Of a DNA stretch of 8,355 bases, positions 1 to 5,121 are shown one piece after another. The notes below the pieces were generated by a model. That model did not search any database. It was not told the origin of the DNA and saw only the letters and a program-made list of their open reading frames with translations. Origin of the DNA: Acidobacteriota bacterium (lineage in GTDB: Bacteria > Acidobacteriota > Vicinamibacteria > Vicinamibacterales > CAVVIG01); contig QHWL01000231.1 of the NCBI GenBank assembly GCA_003222555.1, positions 1 to 8,355 of the forward strand, read 5' to 3'. The translations under genes and the position numbers were made by a program. Position 1 is the stretch's first letter, and each line of letters opens with the position of its first letter.

Positions 1-27
1 CGCGGGATAAAGAGAGTGAGCTATGCG

Positions 28-387
28 ATGACGAAATTGCTTGTGTTGTTCATGGCAATGTTCCTAGTGGGGGCACCGGTCATCGCAGCCGATCTGTCTG
101 GCGTTTGGACGCTTCGTTGGGAACCAGACTTTGGGGGCCACCTAGACGCCTACGACTGTACGTTCAAACAAAATAGCCGAGTATTGACCGTCAACTGTCG
201 AGAAGATGCCGCGATGAGCGGCGAGGTTGACGGACAAGTCGTCACGATTCGCTTCAAGACTGGTAGGGACGGCAACGAAAACGCTACGTTAACGGGCGAA
301 GTCAATCAGCAAGCGAATAAGATAACCGGCGAATGGCGTCTGTCCGAACAGAATCGGACCGGTAAATTCGTCGCGACCAAACAATAG
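28..387 (+). CDS. Small secreted protein of unknown function
   Basis: The product is 119 aa. It opens with a typical Sec signal peptide: lysine at position 3, a hydrophobic stretch over residues 4-19, and a likely cleavage near VIA-A (residues 18-21). The mature part begins DLSGVW and is rich in alternating polar/hydrophobic segments with repeated G-E/T-G turns (SGEVDG, LTGEVN, ITGEW). This suggests an all-beta, small-barrel or lipocalin-like domain. Two cysteines (C44, C57) could form a disulfide after export. A GTG at 16 is in frame, but the purine-rich GAGTGAG at 14-20 lies 7 nt before ATG 28, so ATG 28 is preferred. Similar 'DLSGTW...TGTFTATKQ' proteins occur in acidobacteria as hypothetical proteins; this is from memory. 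No function can be assigned. Its GC content and codon use look lower than those of the genes to the right. Confidence 0.75.
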   Translation: MTKLLVLFMAMFLVGAPVIAADLSGVWTLRWEPDFGGHLDAYDCTFKQNSRVLTVNCREDAAMSGEVDGQVVTIRFKTGRDGNENATLTGEVNQQANKITGEWRLSEQNRTGKFVATKQ

Positions 388-792
388 CCTGCGTCTGTTC
401 CGCCTCGCCGCAGCGCCAAAGCACCTGCGCACTTCCGAGACTTCATCACTGCGTCTGCCCTGGCGATGCAAAGAGATAGGGCTCACTCTTCGCGAGGATG
501 TACAGCAACCACGTCGCACGCGCACAGGTTGCCCGACCAGCAGCACGAGGCGGCGGCCACCCTCGCGCACTCCTGTATGGATGCTGAGAATGGGATGGCG
601 AGGGGGAAAATGGAAGGAACCGGCGCTAACGTTTTGCTAACAAGACCTCGTTTTTCTCGTCGCTTCTCGTGTCATCTCGTTCAGAAAACACGTCAAAACC
701 CCAATGAAATCGCAGCATCCCGCACGAGGCGAGACGACCCAGCATGACCTCTCTCTAGCATGATCTTAGCGGGCCGGGTAAACTGAGAGCAA
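388..792. other. Long intergenic region, no convincing gene
   Basis: I find no reading frame here with protein-like character. The short open frames (466-747 on plus, 289-570 on minus) are arginine- and serine-rich and resemble no family. The region lacks the 7/8/9-nt arrays seen in most other gaps. It holds a phased CTCGT series (647-680) and a 10-bp direct repeat GCACGAGGCG at 543-552 and 722-731. No confident sigma-70 promoter was found before nuoI, although its promoter presumably lies here. It may contain decayed coding sequence. Confidence 0.5.
647..680 (+). repeat. Four CTCGT pentamers at helical spacing
   Basis: CTCGT begins at 647, 656, 666 and 676, so the copies are spaced 9, 10 and 10 nt and fall on about one face of the helix. 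The reverse complement ACGAG also occurs at 546-550 and 725-729. The cluster lies 113-146 bp upstream of the nuoI start. It could be a regulator binding array or chance in a low-complexity stretch. No regulator is known to me for this motif. Confidence 0.3.
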
Positions 793-1248
793 ATGGCTGT
801 CATTGGTCCGTTAATCGTCGGGTTTGCGACCACTCTGAAGCACCTCTTCAAGAAGCCCATCACGGTGAACTACCCTGAGCAGAAGCTCCCGATGTTCCCG
901 AAGTACCGCGGCAAGCAAGTATTAATGAGGGACGAGAACGGCCTCGAGAAATGCGTCGCCTGCGGGCTGTGCTCGGTGGCGTGCCCGGCCGACGCAATCT
1001 ATCTCGAAGCCGCCGAAAACGATGGGACGGTGCAGGCGGGTCCCCGCTACGCGTCGGTGTACCAGATTCATAAGACGCGCTGCATCTTCTGTGGCTACTG
1101 CGAAGAGGCCTGCCCGGTCGGCGCCATTTTCATGGGCAAGGACTACGAGCTGGCGGTGTACAGCAAAGACGACTTCGTTTGGGACAAGGAGGACTTGCTC
1201 GTGCCGGCATCGACAAGGGCGCCGGCACTCGCACAGGAGGTCAGGTAG
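793..1248 (+). CDS. nuoI: NADH-quinone oxidoreductase subunit I (complex I, 2x[4Fe-4S])
   Basis: The 151-aa product is the ferredoxin-like subunit of respiratory complex I. It carries clusters N6a and N6b, which pass electrons toward NuoB and quinone at the cytoplasmic face of the membrane. The two binding motifs are CVACGLCSVACP (C54, C57, C60, C64) and CIFCGYCEEACP (C97, C100, C103, C107), each closed by the usual Cys-Pro. The N-terminal segment with FATTLKHLFKKPITVNYPE matches the family's amphipathic start before the YRG segment. It is somewhat shorter than the enterobacterial protein (about 180 aa), mainly at the termini. The start is ATG 793, with a weak GAGAG at 785-789. The last residues (QEVR) and the stop lie in the leading edge of a 9-nt repeat array. 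No other nuo gene is adjacent, so this is a displaced, orphan or second copy. Confidence 0.93.
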   Translation: MAVIGPLIVGFATTLKHLFKKPITVNYPEQKLPMFPKYRGKQVLMRDENGLEKCVACGLCSVACPADAIYLEAAENDGTVQAGPRYASVYQIHKTRCIFCGYCEEACPVGAIFMGKDYELAVYSKDDFVWDKEDLLVPASTRAPALAQEVR

Positions 1249-1349
1249 GGCAGGTAGGGCAGGTAGGGCAGGTAGGGCAGGTAGGGCAGGTAGGGCAGGT
1301 AGGGCAGGTAGGGCGGGTAGGGCAGGTAGGGCGGGTAAGGCGGGTCGGT
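1242..1349 (+). repeat. G-rich 9-nt tandem array, left arm
   Basis: Twelve consecutive 9-nt units start at 1242. The first eight (1242-1313) are identical CAGGTAGGG. The next four vary: CGGGTAGGG, CAGGTAGGG, CGGGTAAGG and CGGGTCGGT. A degenerate unit precedes them at 1234-1241. The nuoI stop TAG (1246-1248) is inside unit 1. Four or more GGG runs separated by 6 nt meet the simple G-quadruplex pattern on the plus strand. The array is followed at once by the complementary-type array 1352-1471. Confidence 0.95.
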
Positions 1350-1351
1350 CA

Positions 1352-1471
1352 CCCCACCTAACTCACCCGACTCATGCGGCCCACGCGACTCATTGCCCCA
1401 CCTGCCCCACCCGCCCCATCCCCCCACCTGCCCCACCCGCCCCACCTGCCCCACCTGCCCCACCTGCCCCA
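1352..1471 (+). repeat. C-rich 9-nt tandem array, right arm (inverted relative to left arm)
   Basis: The 9-nt phasing continues, but the strand bias flips to C-rich. Degenerate units occupy 1352-1395 (CCCCACCTA, ACTCACCCG and similar). Near-perfect CCCCACCTG/CCCCACCCG units run from 1396 to 1466, with one 8-nt unit at 1414-1421 and a partial one at 1467. A CCCCACCTG unit pairs with CAGGTAGGG at 8 of 9 positions, with A opposite C. In a minus-strand RNA the same position would be a G-U wobble. The minus strand also has quadruplex potential (GGGG runs 5 nt apart). The array ends 16 nt before the phosphoesterase start. Confidence 0.9.
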
Positions 1472-1487
1472 GTACACTGACCCGCCC

Positions 1488-2180
1488 ATGCAGATCGGCG
1501 TACTCGGCGACATACACGGCGCATTCGGCACCGTCGATGAGATCATGAAGCGGCACGCGGACGTGCCGCTCTGGCTTTCGGTCGGCGACGTCGCCAGCAA
1601 CGACGGGGAATATTTCACCCCGGCCGCTCCGCTCCACTGGATCAAAGGCAACAACGAAGACTTCGACGTGATCGCCGCGGCGATGGCCGGACATTCGCCG
1701 GCGCCGACGCTGCATTATCTGGCCAACGGCGGTCCGCATCTGGTCGGACCGTGGCGGATCGCGGCGCTTGGTGGCACGTTCGCGCCGACTTGGTACCACA
1801 CGTCGGCCGCCGCGCTCCCGCCGTCAAAGGGCCGCAAGGGCGCGGCGTCGATCAAGCTGGGGAAGAGCCGCGACGACAAGCGGCGTCACTTCGTGCGCGA
1901 CGAGGTGCTGGCCTGCAAGGCGCTGACGAACATCGACGTGTTCCTGACGCACGAGGCCCCGCGGCCGTTTTATCCAGCCGGCCGCCGCATCGACGCCGGC
2001 AAGACGGTGATCAGCGACGTGCTCGCGGCGATGCGCCCGCGCCTGCACCTGTTTGGCCATCACCACGAGTTCACCGACGCGGTGCGACAAAACGTGCGGT
2101 CGCTCGGCCTCGACGTCGTGACCAGGTCCTACGTGTTGATCGACTCGGACACCTTCCGGTGCGAAAGACTGGACACATGA
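1488..2180 (+). CDS. Calcineurin-like metallophosphoesterase
   Basis: The 230-aa cytoplasmic protein (no signal peptide) has the ordered metal-binding motifs of the calcineurin-like superfamily: GDIHG (D8, H10), VGDVAS (D34), KGNNED (N55), LTHEAP (H155) and FGHHHEF (H191, H193). Members hydrolyse phosphomono- or phosphodiesters at a two-metal centre. The layout, with the GGTFAPTWY segment in the middle and THEAP before GHxH, recalls the catalytic domain of RNA lariat debranching (Dbr1-like) enzymes, but substrate cannot be read from sequence. The usual GNH histidine is Asn (N56). An in-frame ATG at 1374 would add a Pro/His-rich tail read from the repeat array, so ATG 1488, immediately before the conserved first strand, is chosen. 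No Shine-Dalgarno sequence is visible because the leader is C-rich. The stop abuts the 8-nt array that follows. Confidence 0.88.
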   Translation: MQIGVLGDIHGAFGTVDEIMKRHADVPLWLSVGDVASNDGEYFTPAAPLHWIKGNNEDFDVIAAAMAGHSPAPTLHYLANGGPHLVGPWRIAALGGTFAPTWYHTSAAALPPSKGRKGAASIKLGKSRDDKRRHFVRDEVLACKALTNIDVFLTHEAPRPFYPAGRRIDAGKTVISDVLAAMRPRLHLFGHHHEFTDAVRQNVRSLGLDVVTRSYVLIDSDTFRCERLDT

Positions 2181-2181
2181 C

Positions 2182-2252
2182 GATTTGGTGATCGGGTCAT
2201 CTGGTAATTTGGTAATCTGGTCAAATAGGTCACTGATTCACCCCTGATTACC
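2182..2252 (+). repeat. 8-nt periodic array with partial hairpin
   Basis: Units of 8 nt run from 2182: GATTTGGT, GATCGGGT, CATCTGGT, AATTTGGT, AATCTGGT, then a degraded CAAATAGG. GGTAATCTGG (2211-2220) pairs 9 of 10 with CCTGATTACC (2243-2252), giving a hairpin with a 22-nt loop. The array begins 2 nt after the phosphoesterase stop, so it could protect or terminate that mRNA's 3' end. Related 8-nt units recur in reverse orientation at 2364-2403 and 6447-6486. Confidence 0.85.
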
Positions 2253-2265
2253 GAGTCGCGTTTTT

Positions 2266-2343
2266 ACCGCCGAGCACGCAGAGCACGCAGAGCACGCCGA
2301 GAATCTGTACTTTTTTCTCCGCGATCTCTGCGGCCTCTGCGGT
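2266..2343 (+). repeat. 9-nt CGCAGAG-type inverted array (hairpin)
   Basis: The left arm (2266-2302) has four 9-nt units, ACCGCCGAG, CACGCAGAG twice, and CACGCCGAG. The right arm (2316-2343) carries complementary units CTCCGCGAT, CTCTGCGGC and CTCTGCGGT. The arms pair imperfectly around a short loop that ends in a T6 run. It sits between two 8-nt arrays of opposite orientation. A right-arm-only relative is at 5065-5091. Confidence 0.88.
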
Positions 2344-2363
2344 TAACGTTTGTCCAGAATATA

Positions 2364-2403
2364 CCAAGTCGCTAAGTCACGAAGTTACCGAATGGCCAAG
2401 TCG
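2364..2403 (-). repeat. 8-nt periodic array overlapping a start codon
   Basis: Five 8-nt units read CCAAGTCG, CTAAGTCA, CGAAGTTA, CCGAATGG and CCAAGTCG on the plus strand. The first and last are identical. The reverse complement (CGACTTGG and similar) is of the same GG-ending type as the 2182 array, so the two are inverted around the 2266-2343 hairpin. ATG 2392 lies in the fourth unit, and codons 2-4 of the downstream gene are the fifth. Confidence 0.75.
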
Positions 2404-4257
2404 TTCCTCGAAGCTCTAGACGACCGGGTACTGGTCTGCGATGGCGCCATGGGCACGATGCTGTACGCCAAGGGCGTCTTCATCAACAAGAGCTTCGACG
2501 CGCTGAACCTCACTCGACCCGATCTCGTCGGCCAGGTTCATGAGGAATACGTCCGCGCGGGCGCCGACATCATCGAGACCAACACGTTCGCCGCCAACCG
2601 CATCAAACTCGGATGGTTCGGCCTTGCCGACAAGCTTCACGCGATCAACCGGGAGGGCGCGCTGATTGCGCGCGACGCGGCGGGCGATCACGCTTTTGTC
2701 GCCGGGTCGATCGGTCCGTTGGGAATTCGTATCGAACCGTGGGGCAAGACCGGCGTTGACGAAGCCCGGGAGTACTTCCGCGAGCAGGGGCAGGCCCTCA
2801 TCGAGGGCGGCGTGGATGTCGTCATCTTCGAGACGTTTCGCGACGTCAACGAGATTGGCGCCGCCCTCGATGCCGTGCGAAGCATCTCGGACCTGCCGAT
2901 TGTCGCGCAGATGACGACCGAAGAGGACGGTAACACGCTCGACGGTACGCCCCCCGAGCGCTTTGCGCCGGAGCTCGAGCGGCGCGGCGCGACGCTCATC
3001 GGCGTCAACTGTGCGGTGGGCCCCGCGCCGATGCTCGAGACCATCGAGCGGATGGCCGCGGTCACCAGGCTGCGCTTGTCCGCGCAGCCCAACGCCGGCA
3101 AGCCGCGCGACGTCGAAGGACGCAACATTTATCTGTGCTCGCCCGAATACATGGCGTCCTACGCGCGCCGCTTCATCCTGCACAACGTCCGCGTGGTCGG
3201 CGGCTGCTGCGGGACGACGCCCGAGCACATCCGGCAGATCAAGCTGGCGGTGCGGGCGCTGGCGCCGGCCGCGGCGCGCCCTTCGACGATGCTGGGCGCG
3301 GACAGGGTCGAGCAACCCGCCGCGCCGAGACCGGCCGTCGCGATCAGCGCGCCGCCGGTGCCTCGTGAGCGCAAGTCGCGGCTCGCGCACGCGATGGCGA
3401 GCGGCACGTTCGTCGTGGCCGTCGAGCTGCTGCCGCCGCGCGGCTTTCAGTGCGAGCCGGCGATCGAGCGCGCGCGGTCGCTGAAAATCCGCGGTGTCGA
3501 CGTCGTCCCCATACCCGACGGCCAGCGCGCGGGCGCACGGACGAGCGCGCTCTCGCTGGCCGTGCTCATCGAGCAGCAGGCCGGCATCGAGACGCTGTTG
3601 CACTATTCCTGCCGCGACCGGAACCTGCTCGGCATTCAGTCCGATCTCCTCGGCGCGCACGCGATGGGACTGCGCAACCTGCTGCTCATTACCGGCGACC
3701 CCGGGCGCGTCGGCGACTATCCCGACGCCACCGCCGTGTTCGACGTCGACTCGATCGGCTTGACGAACCTGGTCGCACGCCTCAACCGCGGTTGTGACGT
3801 CGGCGGGCAACCAATTGGCGCGCCCACGGGATTTCATATCGGTGTGTCCGTGAACACGGCAGCCTCGAACATCGACGAAGAGCTGCGCCGTTTCGAGTAC
3901 AAGCTGGAGGCGGGCGCCGAGTTCGTCGTGACGCGGCCGGTTTTCGACCTGCGCTGCTTCGAGCAGGTTCTCAAGCGTCTCGAGCCGTCGAAACTGCCTG
4001 TCGTTGCCGGCCTGTTTCCGTTCGAGAGCGCGCGAAACGCCGAGTTCATGGCCAACGAAGTGCCCGGCGTGCGGGTACCTGAAGCCCTGCTCGACCGGAT
4101 GCGCGCGGCGGACGGAACGGAGGCCGCCATCCACGAGGGAATTACGATCGCGCGCGAGATCGCCGCCCAACTGCGGAGCTCGGTTCAGGGTATTCAGGTC
4201 TCGACAGGTTCGGGGAACATCGATGCGGCGCTGGCCGTAGTTGATGGACTTCGCTGA
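2392..4257 (+). CDS. Bifunctional homocysteine S-methyltransferase / 5,10-methylenetetrahydrofolate reductase (YitJ-like)
   Basis: The 621-aa cytoplasmic enzyme fuses two barrels, matching the architecture and length of Bacillus YitJ (about 612 aa). Residues 5-300 are a homocysteine S-methyltransferase domain with CDGAMGTML (16-24) and zinc ligands C207 (GVNCAVGP) plus C272 and C273 (VGGCCGT). After a Pro/Ala-rich linker, residues about 325-600 are a MetF-type domain: VAVELLPPRG with the catalytic-type E345, ITGDPG (433-438), and GVSVNTAASN and VVTRPVFD farther on. It should reduce methylene-THF to methyl-THF with a flavin and methylate homocysteine to methionine. There is no cobalamin-binding domain, so the methyl transfer is either B12-independent or uses a separate partner. 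A TTG at 2350 would add 14 repeat-encoded residues, so ATG 2392 is preferred. No clear Shine-Dalgarno sequence or SAM riboswitch is visible. The PmtA-like gene follows 108 bp downstream. Confidence 0.93.
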   Translation: MAKSFLEALDDRVLVCDGAMGTMLYAKGVFINKSFDALNLTRPDLVGQVHEEYVRAGADIIETNTFAANRIKLGWFGLADKLHAINREGALIARDAAGDHAFVAGSIGPLGIRIEPWGKTGVDEAREYFREQGQALIEGGVDVVIFETFRDVNEIGAALDAVRSISDLPIVAQMTTEEDGNTLDGTPPERFAPELERRGATLIGVNCAVGPAPMLETIERMAAVTRLRLSAQPNAGKPRDVEGRNIYLCSPEYMASYARRFILHNVRVVGGCCGTTPEHIRQIKLAVRALAPAAARPSTMLGADRVEQPAAPRPAVAISAPPVPRERKSRLAHAMASGTFVVAVELLPPRGFQCEPAIERARSLKIRGVDVVPIPDGQRAGARTSALSLAVLIEQQAGIETLLHYSCRDRNLLGIQSDLLGAHAMGLRNLLLITGDPGRVGDYPDATAVFDVDSIGLTNLVARLNRGCDVGGQPIGAPTGFHIGVSVNTAASNIDEELRRFEYKLEAGAEFVVTRPVFDLRCFEQVLKRLEPSKLPVVAGLFPFESARNAEFMANEVPGVRVPEALLDRMRAADGTEAAIHEGITIAREIAAQLRSSVQGIQVSTGSGNIDAALAVVDGLR

Positions 4258-4297
4258 CGGACCGGATGTATAGTCGCTGAGCCACGGGGGACTCGAA

Positions 4298-4341
4298 GGT
4301 CGCGCTTTTCCCTTCGCGGGTCGCCGAAAAGGTGCTCGACC
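4298..4341 (+). promoter_or_regulatory. Bulged hairpin upstream of the pmtA-like gene
   Basis: GGTCG (4298-4302) can pair with CGACC (4337-4341), and TTTTC (4306-4310) with GAAAA (4326-4330), with a few bulged bases between and a 15-nt loop. It lies in the gap between the homocysteine methyltransferase and the methyltransferase genes. No T-run typical of an intrinsic terminator follows. It may be a leader structure, a weak terminator or chance. Confidence 0.3.
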
Positions 4342-4356
4342 TCTTTACACGCTGCT

Positions 4357-4361
4357 GAGGG
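4357..4361 (+). promoter_or_regulatory. Ribosome binding site of the pmtA-like gene
   Basis: GAGGG ends 4 nt before ATG 4366. It is the clearest Shine-Dalgarno sequence in the window and fixes this start even though the conserved methyltransferase core begins only around residue 29. Confidence 0.7.
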
Positions 4362-4365
4362 ACTG

Positions 4366-5049
4366 ATGGCCTTATTTGAGCACTATTCGCGTGATCGCGA
4401 AGACATTCTTGGGTCGGATGTGGCGACACGCGCGCTGTCGGTCATCGCCGTGGAGAACGATTTCGTCGAGGGGGTGTACGAGAAACTCGCGTCGGTCTAC
4501 GACTTCACCTTCGGACCCACGCTGCATCCCGGGCGTGTGCAGGCGATTCAGCGGATGGGCATCAAGCCCGGCGACCGCGTGCTCGAGGTCGGCGTCGGCA
4601 CCGCGATCAACGCCAACCTGTATCCGCGCGACTGCGCCGTGACCGGAATCGACCTGTCCGGCTCTATGCTCGAGAAAGCGCGCGACAGGGTGGCGCGCAA
4701 GGGCATCAGGAACGTGCGCCTCATCGAGATGGACGCCGTCGACGACACCTTCGATATCGTCTACGCCCCGTATCTCATCAGCGTCGTTCCCGATCCGATC
4801 GCCGTCGCCCGCGAGATGCGCCGCGTCTGCCGGACCGGCGGCCGCCTCATCTTCATGAATCACTTCAGGAGCCCCAACCCGCTTCTCGGCTGGATCGAGC
4901 GCGTCATCTCGCCCTTCACCGTCCACATCGGCTTCAAGTCGGATCTCGATCTGCCGGCCTTCGTCGCCCAGGCGGAGCTCGAGCCCCTGTCGATCGAGAA
5001 GGTGAATATTCCGCGCATCTGGTCGCTGGTGACCTGCGTCAAGGCGTAA
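4366..5049 (+). CDS. pmtA: SAM-dependent methyltransferase, PmtA-like phosphatidylethanolamine N-methyltransferase
   Basis: The 227-aa class I Rossmann methyltransferase has motif I VLEVGVGT (72-79), motif II TGIDLSGSMLEKAR, and a post-motif segment ISVVPDP followed by a motif near RTGGRLIFMNHF. The pre-core VYDFTFGPTLHPGR and the SVVPDP/NHF signatures match the soluble Rhodobacter-type PmtA family. That family methylates phosphatidylethanolamine stepwise to phosphatidylcholine at the membrane surface using SAM. The first ~28 residues are extra relative to the core and poorly conserved to my eye. It lies downstream of a methionine-forming enzyme on the same strand, which suits a SAM consumer, though the 108-bp gap leaves co-transcription open. 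Another small-molecule methyltransferase of the UbiE/PmtA group is the alternative. Confidence 0.78.
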   Translation: MALFEHYSRDREDILGSDVATRALSVIAVENDFVEGVYEKLASVYDFTFGPTLHPGRVQAIQRMGIKPGDRVLEVGVGTAINANLYPRDCAVTGIDLSGSMLEKARDRVARKGIRNVRLIEMDAVDDTFDIVYAPYLISVVPDPIAVAREMRRVCRTGGRLIFMNHFRSPNPLLGWIERVISPFTVHIGFKSDLDLPAFVAQAELEPLSIEKVNIPRIWSLVTCVKA

Positions 5050-5064
5050 ACAAAAACAGGATTT

Positions 5065-5091
5065 CTCTGCGTGCTCTGCGATCTCTAGGTT
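5065..5091 (+). repeat. Half-site of the 9-nt CGCAGAG-type array
   Basis: Three 9-nt units, CTCTGCGTG, CTCTGCGAT and CTCTAGGTT, match the right arm of the 2266-2343 hairpin, but no left arm is present. The block lies between two convergent genes (stops at 5049 and 5122). Like the other copy, it is followed nearby by a TAACGnTTGT motif (5102-5111). Confidence 0.7.
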
Positions 5092-5121
5092 CAAACGTCG
5101 CTAACGCTTGTGAACACGGCT

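Noticed and set aside
466..747. Small gene in the 388-792 gap
   Set aside because: It is Arg/Thr/Ser-rich, has no ribosome site or recognisable motif, and its composition is typical of a random high-GC frame.
1242..1471. CRISPR array
   Set aside because: The units are contiguous 9-mers without spacers, and there are no cas genes.
1022..1480. Plus-strand open frame with Gly-Arg-Ala and Pro-Ala repeats running through both arrays
   Set aside because: It overlaps nuoI out of frame and stays open only because the 9-nt repeat is a multiple of three; there is no domain or credible start.
1374..1487. Pro/His-rich N-terminal extension of the phosphoesterase
   Set aside because: It is encoded by the repeat array; the conserved domain starts exactly at ATG 1488.
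1143..1799. Minus-strand open frame with Leu-Pro-Tyr repeats
   Set aside because: It is antisense to nuoI and the phosphoesterase; the repeat protein is a by-product of the 9-nt array.
2181..2391. SAM (S-box) or cobalamin riboswitch upstream of the YitJ-like gene
   Set aside because: The leader is entirely repeat array, and no S-box or B12-box elements could be recognised.
2416..4170. 584-codon antisense open frame opposite the homocysteine methyltransferase
   Set aside because: It is a high-GC shadow frame, rich in Arg/Ala/Asp, with no family motif, while the plus strand has a full set of catalytic motifs.
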